Source: Candidatus Latescibacterota bacterium (GTDB lineage: Bacteria; Latescibacterota; UBA2968; UBA8231). From it: a stretch of DNA of 64,000 nt. Of this stretch, positions 26,165-35,371 are shown piece by piece. A model generated the notes under the pieces. It saw only the letters and a list, made by a program, of their open reading frames with translations, ran no database searches and was not told the origin of the DNA. Position numbers and translations under genes: made by a program. Each line of letters starts with the position of its first letter. Position 1 is the first letter of the stretch. The stretch lies in NCBI GenBank assembly GCA_022827835.1, contig JAJEIO010000019.1:248001-312000 (forward strand), written 5' to 3'.

Positions 26165-27676
26165 ATGAGCCATACCGCACCCTTGTTGCAGATGGCGGGC
26201 ATCTGCAAATCCTTTGGCAGCGCCCAAGTCTTGCGCGAGGTCGATCTCCGCTTAGACGCTGGGGAGGTCTTAGCTCTGCTGGGTGCCAATGGGGCAGGTA
26301 AATCCACGCTAGTGAAAATCCTCTGCGGCGTGTACAGCCGCGACGCTGGCACCGTCCGCCTCGACGACCAAGCGGTGCGCTACGACCGGCCCGAAGAGGC
26401 CATTGCCCACGGCGTCCGCTTTTTGCCGCAGGAGGTATCGATCCTGCCCGACCTCACAGTCGCTGAAAACATCCTCATCGCCGACCTGCCACTCAAACGC
26501 TCGTGGTTTGGCAAGCAGGTAGATCGCCCGAAACTGCGCACCAAAGCGCGGGCACTGCTCGATCGGCTCGGCTGCGACCTCGATCCCGACTCACCGGTAC
26601 ACCAGCTCTCCGCACCGCACAAGCGCCTAGTAGAAATCGCCCGCGCGCTCGCCGGCCAAGCGCGGATCATCGTCATGGACGAGCCGACCGCCTCCCTCGC
26701 CGACCGCGAAGTCCAAGCGCTCTTCGCCGTGGTCGAGCGGCTCAAGGCCCAGCAGATCGGCATCATCTACATATCCCACTACCTCGACGAGGTCTTCGAG
26801 ATCGCCGACCGCATCACCGTACTCCGCGACGGGCTAAACGCTGGCGACTTCGCCACTGCCATGGCTTCGCGGCGCGAGGTTCTCGACGCCATGCTCGGCA
26901 CCACGGTTGACGAACTCTACCCGCCGCGAGGCTCCAGCATCGGCGAGGTTGCGCTAGAAGTTGAAAACCTGAGTCTGCCCGGCGCGCTCGACGGCGTGTC
27001 CTTTGCGCTCCACCGAGGCGAAATTCTCGGCGTCTTCGGTCTGCTCGGCTCCGGGATCGACCAACTTGGCCGGGCCATCTACGGGGCGCTGGGGCCGTTG
27101 CCCGGCGCACGCATTGCGCTTGAGGGTGCGCCTTATCTCCCCGCAGACCCGCGCCAAGGCCGCGACGCGGGCATCGGTTTCGTCGCCGCCGAACGCCAGC
27201 GCGAGGGCATCGTTCCCGACCTCGGCGTCCGTGCCAATATCACCTTGCCCTTTATCGACCGTTTTGTGCGCTTGTTTTCCGTGTCCAAGCCCCGCGAAGC
27301 AAGCCACGCGCAAAGCTGGATCGATCGCTTGGGGATTCGCGCCGCCCATCTCGACCAACCGCTGCGCTTGCTCTCGGGCGGCAATCAGCAAAAGGCCTGC
27401 TTGGCCCGCTGGCTGGTCGAGGGCCTCAAAGTGCTCATCCTCGAAGAACCGACCCGAGGTGTGGACGTGGGCGCTCGCCACGAACTCTACTTGGCGCTGC
27501 GGCAGTGGACCCGACAGGGGCTTGCCGTACTCTTGATTTCTTCCGACGCCGAAGAGGTCGCTGGAGTCTGCGACCGTTCCATCGTGCTGGACCGCGGTCG
27601 GGTTTCCAGCCGCTTTTCCGGCGGCGCAGAGCCGGCCGATCTGCTCCACACTCCGACTGCGAAAGACCAGCCATGA
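26165..27676 (+). CDS. Sugar ABC transporter ATP-binding protein, double NBD (RbsA/MglA-like)
   Basis: A 503-residue protein with two fused nucleotide-binding domains. The first has Walker A GANGAGKST (about 39-47), the signature-like LSAPHKRLVEIARAL and Walker B IIVMDEPTASL. The second starts near 265 with the degenerate Walker A GLLGSGIDQLG that is normal for this family, then LSGGNQQKACLARWL and VLILEEPTRGVDVG. It energises import through the permease encoded next, whose ATG overlaps its stop (ATGA). Confidence 0.93.
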   Translation: MSHTAPLLQMAGICKSFGSAQVLREVDLRLDAGEVLALLGANGAGKSTLVKILCGVYSRDAGTVRLDDQAVRYDRPEEAIAHGVRFLPQEVSILPDLTVAENILIADLPLKRSWFGKQVDRPKLRTKARALLDRLGCDLDPDSPVHQLSAPHKRLVEIARALAGQARIIVMDEPTASLADREVQALFAVVERLKAQQIGIIYISHYLDEVFEIADRITVLRDGLNAGDFATAMASRREVLDAMLGTTVDELYPPRGSSIGEVALEVENLSLPGALDGVSFALHRGEILGVFGLLGSGIDQLGRAIYGALGPLPGARIALEGAPYLPADPRQGRDAGIGFVAAERQREGIVPDLGVRANITLPFIDRFVRLFSVSKPREASHAQSWIDRLGIRAAHLDQPLRLLSGGNQQKACLARWLVEGLKVLILEEPTRGVDVGARHELYLALRQWTRQGLAVLLISSDAEEVAGVCDRSIVLDRGRVSSRFSGGAEPADLLHTPTAKDQP

Positions 27677-28626
27677 GCATTGCCACTTTATTGAACCGCC
27701 CCGGCGCGGGCGTCGTCTTATTATTGATATTCTACCTCTTGGTTGCCGTGCTCTTCAGCATACTCTCACCTTGGTTTTTGTCCTTCGACAATATGGTGAG
27801 CATTGGGGCCAATATGGCCTTTATCGGCTTGATGTGCGCATTGCAAACGCCGCTGATTATCGCCGGGGGCCTCGATCTGTCGGTGGCGGCAGTCGCCGGG
27901 CTGGCTGGGGTCGTCGTCGCGCTGCTCCACGCTGCGGGCGTCGGCATTGTCGCGGCCTGTCTCATCGCGCTGGCGCTGGGCGGGGGCATCGGGTTGCTCA
28001 ATGGCTTGTTAGTCGTACGCCTCGGGCTCAACTCGCTGATCGCCACTCTGGGTACGATGAGCGTCATCGGCGGGCTGGCTCTAGTCCTGACCGGTGGGCT
28101 GACTAAGCCGCTGATGGAACCCGGTTTTAACTGGATCGGCAGCGGTCAGCTTTTGCGGCTGCCGGTGCCGCTGGTACTGATGCTGTTGGTTTATATCGCG
28201 CTTGGCTGGGTGCTCGCGCGGACTCGCTTTGGCCGTTTCGTCTATGCCGCAGGCAGCAATGCCGAAGCCAGCCGACTGGTCGGCGTCCCGGTCGCCCGTA
28301 CCCTGATGATCCTCTACGTCCTCTCCGGCCTCAGCGGCGCGGTCAGCGGCCTCATTCTAGCGGCTATGCTCTACGCAGCAGCACCCGACGCGGCGGGGCA
28401 GCATTTGTTGACGGTGATCGCCGCGGTGATCTTGGGCGGCACGAGTCTCTTCGGGGGGCGCGGTACGGTGTGGGGCACCTTGTTGGCGGTGCTGTTGCTC
28501 GGCACCCTCAACAACGGGCTGACGCTGATGGATGTGTCTAGCTTCTGGCAGGATGTAACGCGCGGTGCAGTGCTCCTGTTGGCCGTCGGCCTCGACCAAG
28601 TTCGCACTCGCGCCGCAGGCGCTTAA
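27673..28626 (+). CDS. Sugar ABC transporter permease (RbsC-like)
   Basis: A 317-residue membrane protein of the RbsC/YjfF family with about eight to ten hydrophobic helices. IIAGGLDLSVAAVAGLAG and the cytoplasmic-loop motif VYAAGSNAEASRLVGVPV are the family signatures, followed by GGTSLFGGRGTVWGTLLA near the end. The start is ATG 27673 inside the ATGA overlap; the open frame upstream belongs to the ATPase region. It completes a one-permease importer with the two preceding genes. Confidence 0.93.
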   Translation: MSIATLLNRPGAGVVLLLIFYLLVAVLFSILSPWFLSFDNMVSIGANMAFIGLMCALQTPLIIAGGLDLSVAAVAGLAGVVVALLHAAGVGIVAACLIALALGGGIGLLNGLLVVRLGLNSLIATLGTMSVIGGLALVLTGGLTKPLMEPGFNWIGSGQLLRLPVPLVLMLLVYIALGWVLARTRFGRFVYAAGSNAEASRLVGVPVARTLMILYVLSGLSGAVSGLILAAMLYAAAPDAAGQHLLTVIAAVILGGTSLFGGRGTVWGTLLAVLLLGTLNNGLTLMDVSSFWQDVTRGAVLLLAVGLDQVRTRAAGA

Positions 28627-28640
28627 GCAGGCTTACTCTA

Positions 28641-28924
28641 TAATTTCGTTGGTTGACGGAAGGAATGACCGTACTCTCAATCAGAACCGCCGCCAAGTCT
28701 TGGAACTGCTGCTGGACGGCAACGTGAGGGTCGTGCGCGTCGAACCACTGGCCGCCGCCAAGGCCGTGGCCGCAACCTCTTTTTTAGGGATAAGCAGCGG
28801 GGCAACAGCTCGACCGGCTAGTTTTTCGGCTCAAATTGAGCTCGCTTTGCTCTCCAGGATCACCAAGCTCAAAATCTACGTTTCGTTGGTTGACAGAGGG
28901 AATCATCGTGATATTTTCTTGTAA
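28641..28924 (+). pseudogene. Decayed copy of the secreted-protein C-terminal sorting domain
   Basis: The frame reads NRRQVLELLLDG.VRVVRVEPLAAAKAVAATS and then QIELALLSRITKLKIYVSLVD. It aligns with the segment of the downstream Cache protein (about 30480-30700) that reads DRRQVLELTLGGGMRVVHVEQLAAAKAVAATS and then QIAYRLSSPGPVQLVIYNVLG. DNA similarity is also obvious. The copy lacks the VPNPFN linker and the end of the FlgD-like Ig fold, and has no credible start of its own, so it is best read as a duplicated, decaying fragment. Confidence 0.65.
28644..28909 (+). repeat. Imperfect 29-bp direct repeats bracketing the decayed sorting domain
   Basis: The copy at 28644-28672 and the copy at 28881-28909 match at 25 of 29 positions (TTTCGTTGGTTGAC core). 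Both translate to a SLVD-x-x-N-x-R peptide in the same frame. They suggest that the fragment descends from tandem copies of one unit. Confidence 0.6.
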
Positions 28925-28947
28925 ATGTTTTCTGTAAACGTTTACTG
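28919..28947 (+). promoter_or_regulatory. Tandem LacI/CcpA-type operator-like palindrome
   Basis: GTAAACGTTTAC (28934-28945) is a perfect 12-bp palindrome with the central CG typical of LacI-family operators. It is preceded directly by a degenerate copy, GTAAATGTTTTC (28921-28932). A -10-like TATCAT lies at 28971-28976, and the Cache-protein ATG is at 29026. No LacI-family gene is in the window. The rest of the 399-bp gap 28627-29025 holds only the decayed sorting domain and its repeats. Confidence 0.5.
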
Positions 28948-29025
28948 AACAAGTGCCCGCCCCGTCGGGTTATCATTTAACACAAGAGCTCTATTGAGCT
29001 TGCCTTTCCGAGAAGGAGAACCCGC

Positions 29026-30855
29026 ATGATGAAAGCCAGAACATTGCCCTCCCCCACATCGATGATTCTTGGTCTCGGCCTACTCGTGCTGGGCTGGGTC
29101 TTTTTTCAAGCACCCCCTGCCTTGTCGCAGACGCAGGATCCTTGTCCACTGCCTCCCGACACGACGCATCCTCCGGACCCGCCTGTGACGGCGCAACAGG
29201 TGGAAGACGGTAGCGCTAGCCTGATGGACTTCGCGCTAGTTGCCAGAGATGAGGCCAAGAAGGTATCCCTAGAAGGAGCAACGAATCGGGGGCCTGTGTT
29301 TCACCTTGGATGTCTCGTAAGGCAGGAAGGGGGGCCTTGGCGTTCCGGTTCGATCTACACTCTGAAACTGACGAGTTCCGGCAGGTTGCTCTCTCACGCG
29401 AAGGAGATGGCGTTATCGGGTGGACTCCTCGACCGCGTGATTTATGCAGAAATCCTTTCTGCGCTGGGAGCTTCCCCAACCGATGTGGCCGATCTGGCCT
29501 CGCCCGACTCCGCTACCGCCGCCCGTGCTCAAGAAGCCGTCTTAGCTACATTGTCGCAAGAACCGCATGCCGCGTTCGATGCTACCGAACCCGTAGCCGA
29601 TGTGCGACCGGGCATACCAGGTGCCTCCGGCTACGCAGCCGTTTACCTCAGCGGCTTTGGTTCCCCGATAATTCTGGTCGCCGGGTTCGATATGAATTCA
29701 TCTCACCTAGCTCAAGAAGTACTCGATTATGGCGATCCGGCCACTACTGCCAAGGACGTGGTGGATCGCGAGACCCTGAAGGCTTTCGTCACGGAAGCAG
29801 GAAATTATTGGGTCGCACTCCGAGGGACCAGCGACCCCGACGCCGTATCGAAAGGCAAGATTACCTTCCGGGATCCGAACGGGCCTTGGATACACGGTCC
29901 CGTGTACCTCTACGTCTTGGATACGACAACTAACATCGTCATGATCCATGCAGCGTTTCCGGACATATTCGAGCTGCGGCCTCTGGTAGGGATTGCCCGG
30001 GACGGCGTTACCGGAGAGCTCATTCTGCCGCAGGTCCTCGCTGCGGCGACCAGCAGCCCGGAAGGAGGCTTCGTGGAGTATTTCTACGACGATCCTGCCG
30101 ACGACACCGACAGTGCCGAAGTCCCCAAGGTGGGCTACGCCCGCGAGTTCACCGCTCATGTCATTCAGGCAAACGGAACGACAGTCCCGATCAATTACAT
30201 CGTTGGGTCGGGTTTTTACGGGAGCGCAACCGATGCTGTCTCGACCGTTACTCGTACGGAAGTGGAGGCAACGGTCCTAGGCGACGCCGTCGAGGGTTTG
30301 ACCGTCGAGTTTTCTCGCGCCATCGCCGGCCGCCGGTCCAATTACGCTTGGAGCGCGATCACCGACGCTACTGGCCACGTGTCCCTGACCATCCTCAGCG
30401 CACGCCGGGTGGGCGGTTACTATCGTGCCCGCGCCCGCAACGCCGCTGGCGAGGTCGTCGGCCAGTGGCACAGCATTCCCCTCAATCGAGATCGACGCCA
30501 AGTTTTGGAATTGACGCTGGGCGGCGGCATGAGGGTCGTACACGTCGAACAACTAGCCGCAGCCAAAGCCGTGGCCGCAACCAGCGGTCTGGCATCTAAT
30601 GTACCCAACCCTTTCAACAGCGCGACGCAGATTGCCTACCGCTTGTCCAGTCCCGGCCCGGTGCAGTTGGTGATCTACAATGTGCTAGGCCAGCCGGTAC
30701 GCACGTTGGTGGATCAGTTCCAGACAGCGGGTTCCTACCAAGTCCAGTGGGATGCTCGCGACCAGCGAGGCACCTCGCTGTCGTCGGGGGTCTATATCAC
30801 CCGTCTGAGCTATCCCGGCGGAGTGCAGACACAGCGGCTACTCTACCTCAAGTAG
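29026..30855 (+). CDS. Secreted Cache-domain protein with FlgD-like surface-sorting C-terminus
   Basis: A 609-residue protein with an N-terminal signal segment (about 1-35, ending ALSQ). Its middle resembles single Cache (sCache_2-like) ligand-binding domains: FVTEAGNYWVALRG, GPVYLYVLD...MIHAAFPD, and later GGFVEYFYDDP...PKVGYAREF ending in NYIVGSGFY (about 245-405). A beta-sandwich follows (ATVLGDAVEGLTVEF...GYYRARARN). The C-terminus has NVPNPFNSATQIAYRL and a FlgD-like Ig domain ending LYLK, the usual type-IX-like anchor. AAGGAG lies 7 nt before the ATG. Cache domains normally feed a kinase or chemoreceptor; here no transmembrane or signalling part follows. Confidence 0.75.
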   Translation: MMKARTLPSPTSMILGLGLLVLGWVFFQAPPALSQTQDPCPLPPDTTHPPDPPVTAQQVEDGSASLMDFALVARDEAKKVSLEGATNRGPVFHLGCLVRQEGGPWRSGSIYTLKLTSSGRLLSHAKEMALSGGLLDRVIYAEILSALGASPTDVADLASPDSATAARAQEAVLATLSQEPHAAFDATEPVADVRPGIPGASGYAAVYLSGFGSPIILVAGFDMNSSHLAQEVLDYGDPATTAKDVVDRETLKAFVTEAGNYWVALRGTSDPDAVSKGKITFRDPNGPWIHGPVYLYVLDTTTNIVMIHAAFPDIFELRPLVGIARDGVTGELILPQVLAAATSSPEGGFVEYFYDDPADDTDSAEVPKVGYAREFTAHVIQANGTTVPINYIVGSGFYGSATDAVSTVTRTEVEATVLGDAVEGLTVEFSRAIAGRRSNYAWSAITDATGHVSLTILSARRVGGYYRARARNAAGEVVGQWHSIPLNRDRRQVLELTLGGGMRVVHVEQLAAAKAVAATSGLASNVPNPFNSATQIAYRLSSPGPVQLVIYNVLGQPVRTLVDQFQTAGSYQVQWDARDQRGTSLSSGVYITRLSYPGGVQTQRLLYLK

Positions 30856-30886
30856 CGCCCGAACGGTTCGGTAGGAAGCGTTAGCT

Positions 30887-30958
30887 AAGAAGCCGTCTGG
30901 AGACACCGAATGCGCCTTGAATACGAGGCGTACAGGGTTTTCAGACGGCTTCTTTTTT
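30887..30958 (+). terminator. Rho-independent terminator of the Cache-protein gene
   Basis: A perfect 13-bp stem (AAGAAGCCGTCTG at 30887-30899 with its complement at 30942-30954) merges into a T-run to 30958. The 42-nt loop contains a smaller CGCCT/AGGCG hairpin. Confidence 0.85.
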
Positions 30959-30971
30959 CGAGGGGGGACGC

Positions 30972-31001
30972 CACGCACGTTTACTACACGCACGTTTACT
31001 A
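30972..31001. repeat. Two perfect tandem 15-bp repeats at the pheA stop
   Basis: CACGCACGTTTACTA occurs at 30972-30986 and again at 30987-31001. On the minus strand the unit begins TAGTAA, so each copy supplies stop codons; the first supplies the pheA stop. Confidence 0.75.
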
Positions 31002-31853
31002 TAGGTCCGCGATCGTATCGCCCTGCTGGTACGAGCCCAAGATGCGGACGAATTCGGCAGTGTCCTGAAGTTGTCCCACGGCTTCGGCACAAGCCGCCTG
31101 CTCCAAGTGGCCCTCCAAATCGAGATAGAAGACGTATTCCCAAGGCCGCTCGGGCATGGGCCGCGACTCGATTTTGAGCAGGTTGATGCCGCGCTCGGCA
31201 AAGGCCGCGAGGCTTCGACACAGCGCGCCCGGCACGTGCTTTAGCGCAAAGACGAGCGTGGTCTTGGCTGGCTCGACCAGTTCTGGCGCAGCGCATCGGT
31301 TCACCACCAAGAAGCGGGTAAAATTGTGCGGGGCGTCCTCGATGCCGGGGACGAGGATCTCCATCCCGTACGCCTCAGCCGCGCGTGCGCCAGCGATGGC
31401 CCCGCGATCGCTGGCGCCGCTTGCGGCCAGCTCTTTGACCGCGCCAGCCGTATCATCTGTCGCTATCGTCTGCGCGCCTGCCAACGAGTGAATGAAGCGG
31501 GTGCATTGGGCCAAGGCGGGCGGCTGCGACGCGATATAGCGGATGTCCGCTAGCTGCACGCCTCGATTGACGATGAGGTTGTGAACGATGCGCAGCTTGA
31601 TTTCGCCCACGATGTGGACGTCGCTCTGCAGCAGCAGGTCGTAGTTCTCGTGGATGCTGCCCATTAGCGAGTTTTCGATGGGCACGACTCCGCAAGCACA
31701 AGACCCGTCTTCCACCGAGGCAAAAAGCGCCTTGAAATCGGGCTGTGGTGCCAATTGAATCGCTGGAGAAAAATAGGCTCGCGCCGCCGCTTCGCTGAAC
31801 GACCCGGCGTGCCCTTGGATAGCCACGGGTCCGCATGTCTCTGCTCGCTTCAT
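30999..31853 (-). CDS. pheA: Prephenate dehydratase
   Basis: A 284-residue monofunctional prephenate dehydratase converting prephenate to phenylpyruvate in phenylalanine synthesis. The catalytic domain opens with AIQGHAGSFSEAAA. It contains GVVPIENSLMGSI (about 56-68) and the NFTRF motif (about 176-180) with the essential Thr. The C-terminal ACT domain has TLVFALKHVPGAL and KIESRP, which bind phenylalanine for feedback control. No chorismate mutase domain is fused. It lies 15 bp downstream of pnuC on the same strand and ends in a tandem repeat that supplies its TAG stop. Confidence 0.93.
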   Translation of the reverse strand: MKRAETCGPVAIQGHAGSFSEAAARAYFSPAIQLAPQPDFKALFASVEDGSCACGVVPIENSLMGSIHENYDLLLQSDVHIVGEIKLRIVHNLIVNRGVQLADIRYIASQPPALAQCTRFIHSLAGAQTIATDDTAGAVKELAASGASDRGAIAGARAAEAYGMEILVPGIEDAPHNFTRFLVVNRCAAPELVEPAKTTLVFALKHVPGALCRSLAAFAERGINLLKIESRPMPERPWEYVFYLDLEGHLEQAACAEAVGQLQDTAEFVRILGSYQQGDTIADL

Positions 31854-31868
31854 ATACTCAATTCTTCT

Positions 31869-32483
31869 TTACGGTCCGGTTTGGACATTTGCTTGGTCGT
31901 ACTCCTTTTTCCATTTCAAATAGCCAAAGACGATGATAACCAGATACGCGATAAACAACAAAGCGGTCAGGTAAAGCCCTCGGCTGTAGTACAGATAAAC
32001 CGAGACGCTGTCGATGACAAACCAGTATCCCCAATTCTCCAAAATTTTCTTTGTCACCATATAGGTCGTCACCACCGCATACCAAGTGGTGAAGGCATCG
32101 ACATAAGGCAATGCCGCCGCCGTGTTTTCGCTCAGAAGATACCCGGACGTCACCACAACGGCTCCCGTCGCAGCAATGACCACGACGTGCTTTTTGAGCG
32201 ACCAAGTAGAAATAGGCAGTGTTGCGGATTGATCGGTGGGCTGCCGCCATTGGTACCAGCCATAAACCGCCATGCCCAAGTAGTAAATCTGTAGGGCCGA
32301 TTCTAGGAACAGATTGACATCAAAGAAGACGTAGATGTAAATCGCAGTGCTGACGAAAGCCGCGCCCCAACACCAGATGTTTTCCTGCGCCGCCAAGACC
32401 AAGTAGAGAATGGCCAAGACGACGGCCGGCACCTCCCACCAAGAGGTCAGTTCCAGCGCTTGGAGTATGGCAGGGGTTTCCAT
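31869..32483 (-). CDS. pnuC: PnuC-family nicotinamide riboside (vitamin) transporter
   Basis: A 204-residue membrane protein with about seven helices and the PnuC pattern: WEVPAVVLAILYLVLAAQEN near the N-terminus, YYLGMAVYGWYQW, and the C-terminal ENWGYWFVIDSVSVYLYYSRGLYLTA block. PnuC proteins move nicotinamide riboside by facilitated diffusion; close relatives carry riboflavin or thiamin, and the sequence does not exclude these. It diverges from a PhyH dioxygenase gene and is somewhat AT-richer than the surrounding genes. No riboswitch was recognised in its short leader. Confidence 0.87.
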   Translation of the reverse strand: METPAILQALELTSWWEVPAVVLAILYLVLAAQENIWCWGAAFVSTAIYIYVFFDVNLFLESALQIYYLGMAVYGWYQWRQPTDQSATLPISTWSLKKHVVVIAATGAVVVTSGYLLSENTAAALPYVDAFTTWYAVVTTYMVTKKILENWGYWFVIDSVSVYLYYSRGLYLTALLFIAYLVIIVFGYLKWKKEYDQANVQTGP

Positions 32484-32547
32484 TTTAGACTAGCGTTCGC
32501 TTGGGTCGTTGTATTGTTCGGCGAGCATGTTGTTTTCTTTGGCGCGG

Positions 32548-32576
32548 TTGCGCGTATAGTGGGTTCTGCCTATATA
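32548..32576 (+). promoter_or_regulatory. Candidate promoter of the second PhyH gene
   Basis: TTGCGC (32548-32553), a 17-nt spacer and TATATA (32571-32576) lie 42 nt before the ATG at 32619, in the gap divergent from pnuC. Moderate match only. Confidence 0.35.
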
Positions 32577-32618
32577 TCGCCTCAGCTTACATCAAATTGC
32601 AATCGACGGGAGCGATTC

Positions 32619-33401
32619 ATGCACCAGATCACTGACGCCCAAAAGCAGCAATTCAAGGAAGAGGGCTATTTCATCCTCGAAAACGCCATCCCCGCCCATC
32701 ACCTCGATCTCCTGCGCGGCGAGTGCCAAGCCTTCATCGACAAAGCCAACGCCCGGATGGACGCCGAGGGTACGGATAGCTTGGGCCTGAATCACCGCAA
32801 CAGCCGCTACTTTGTCTCCAACTGCTTCCGCGATCAGCCGCGCCTGCGCGAGTTCCTCTTCAGCCCCCTAATGGCCGCTATCTGCCAAGCCACCTTAGGC
32901 GACGACGCCTACTTGTTCTGGGAACAATACGTAGTCAAGGGCGCTGAGGCTGGCATGAAGTTCTCTTGGCACCAAGACTCGGGCTATGTCGGCTACCCGG
33001 ATCACAAGCCGTATCTAACCTGTTGGTGCGCTCTCGACGACATGTCCGAAGCCAATGGCACCGTCCATTTGCTGCCCTTTTCGCGCTCGGGCATTCGCAC
33101 GTGGGTCAAGCATGTCCGCGAGGAGGGCAGCAACGATTTGATCGGCTATTTTGGCAGCGATCCCGGAGTCTCGGTCGTCGCCCCGGCCGGCAGCATTGCC
33201 GTCTTCACCAGCGTCAATTTTCACTCCAGCGGCACCAACACCACCAACCAGATGCGCCGCGTGTACTTGGCCCAGTACTCCTGCGAGCCGCTGACCTCGG
33301 CCGACGGGAGCAAACTCTGGGGGAATGCCGAGCCTTTTCTTAAGGCGGGTAAATTGGTCGTCGGCCAGCCGACGCCCGAGCTTACCAAGTCCGCTCCTTG
33401 A
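32619..33401 (+). CDS. Phytanoyl-CoA dioxygenase (PhyH) family protein
   Basis: A 260-residue Fe(II)/2-oxoglutarate dioxygenase. The triad is FSWHQD (His118, Asp120) and His202 in NFHSSGTN, with Arg213/214 for 2-oxoglutarate. LGLNHRNSRYF near 55-65 and WCALDDMSEANGTVHLLP are typical of the family. GGGAG sits 6 nt before ATG 32619. Its 3' end overlaps the convergent RraA-like gene by 20 bp. Compared with the other three PhyH genes it differs clearly in length and motif context, so it is not a recent duplicate. Confidence 0.88.
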   Translation: MHQITDAQKQQFKEEGYFILENAIPAHHLDLLRGECQAFIDKANARMDAEGTDSLGLNHRNSRYFVSNCFRDQPRLREFLFSPLMAAICQATLGDDAYLFWEQYVVKGAEAGMKFSWHQDSGYVGYPDHKPYLTCWCALDDMSEANGTVHLLPFSRSGIRTWVKHVREEGSNDLIGYFGSDPGVSVVAPAGSIAVFTSVNFHSSGTNTTNQMRRVYLAQYSCEPLTSADGSKLWGNAEPFLKAGKLVVGQPTPELTKSAP

Positions 33402-34263
33402 GCAGCTCTTGGATGGCGGCGCGCGGCACGGGCAACTCGTCGATATGGCTCTCTAACCAGCGCGAGAAGTCTTCCTCAATGGGGTCGGACCAGCGGGTGT
33501 CGATCTGGCCGGGCGTGTATTTGCCCTCGGCTAGGCGCTGTTTGCCAAAGCGGTCGCGAAGCGAGATCAACTCGGAGGTTTTGACCACCTGTTCGGCTAG
33601 ATGAGGCGGTATGAAGACGACGCCATCGTCGCGGCCGAGGACTACGTCGCCGGGCATGACCGTGGCACCGCCGATGCGCACTGGGCAGTTGACGCCAGTT
33701 AGCATGATGGTGGGTGAGGCAAAGGTGGGGTGATAGCCGCGCACGAAACTGGTGAAATCGGGCAGTTCTTGGATGCCGTCGATATCGCGGACCGACGCGT
33801 CGTGGACCACTCCGTTGCCCGAATTGGCGTAGATGGCGGTGGCGAGGTTGTCGCCAATGACCGCGCCTTGGTCGATTTTGCCGAATACGTCGGCCACGTA
33901 CACGTCTCCGGGCACTAGCATATCAATCGGCCACGAGATCTGGTCGCCAATGCAGCCGGCCCGCTCCCCTTTTTCTTCCATGACCTGACGCATGACGGGC
34001 CGCCGCGGCATGTACATAGCCGTCAGGGCGCGGCCTACCAGCACTTGGCCGGGGTGCGTGCAAACCCAGCCGTCTTCGTACTGCCAGTTGTAGCCAGGGC
34101 CGCGTATGACGCCCCAGGCTTGGGTAATGCTGACGTTGCGCATGCGCTCGAGGATGTCGTCGAGCACCTTGGGGCGGCCGTCGGCAAAGCGCTCGCCCTC
34201 CCACTCTGGGGTGTACTCGATTAGCTCTTCTGGGGACATGTTCAAGGGAGCAAATTTTTCCAT
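33382..34263 (-). CDS. RraA / HMG-aldolase-like family protein
   Basis: A 293-residue protein with an RraA-like core (about 70-225): RPVMRQVMEEKGE, MLVPGDVYVADVFGKIDQGAVIGDNLATA, GNGVVHDASVRDIDGIQ (the G-x-x-D-x-x-R-D region that binds divalent metal and substrate) and PGDVVLGRDDGVVFIPP. Long extra N- and C-terminal arms make it larger than the roughly 160-230 residues of typical RraA. Such proteins are often 4-hydroxy-4-methyl-2-oxoglutarate aldolases/oxaloacetate decarboxylases rather than RNase E inhibitors, and the catabolic context (Gfo/Idh, CaiB) favours an enzyme. Confidence 0.83.
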   Translation of the reverse strand: MEKFAPLNMSPEELIEYTPEWEGERFADGRPKVLDDILERMRNVSITQAWGVIRGPGYNWQYEDGWVCTHPGQVLVGRALTAMYMPRRPVMRQVMEEKGERAGCIGDQISWPIDMLVPGDVYVADVFGKIDQGAVIGDNLATAIYANSGNGVVHDASVRDIDGIQELPDFTSFVRGYHPTFASPTIMLTGVNCPVRIGGATVMPGDVVLGRDDGVVFIPPHLAEQVVKTSELISLRDRFGKQRLAEGKYTPGQIDTRWSDPIEEDFSRWLESHIDELPVPRAAIQELLKERTW

Positions 34264-34371
34264 AGCAGTGCTTTCTCGTCGTTGAAGTTTAGTGGCCTAT
34301 TCCGAAACTGTTCGGGGCTGTTGAGGGTGATCTTGGCGCTCGCAGCGGATGAACTCATAGTGGGCTATTGC

Positions 34372-35355
<984 letters not shown>

Positions 35356-35371
35356 GGGAGCTCCTGTGCAA

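Noticed and set aside
26960..27120. Apparently broken second Walker A in the double ATPase
   Set aside because: A degenerate second Walker A is the normal state in RbsA/MglA-type proteins, so it is not a defect.
30972..31001. Short tandem repeats considered as a CRISPR remnant
   Set aside because: Two contiguous 15-mers with no spacers and no cas genes in the window.
34264..34371. Short minus-strand ORF (about 38 codons, starting MSSSAASAKITLNSPEQF) before the RraA-like gene
   Set aside because: No Shine-Dalgarno, no recognisable domain, and it runs out of frame into the RraA-like start; too little to support a gene.
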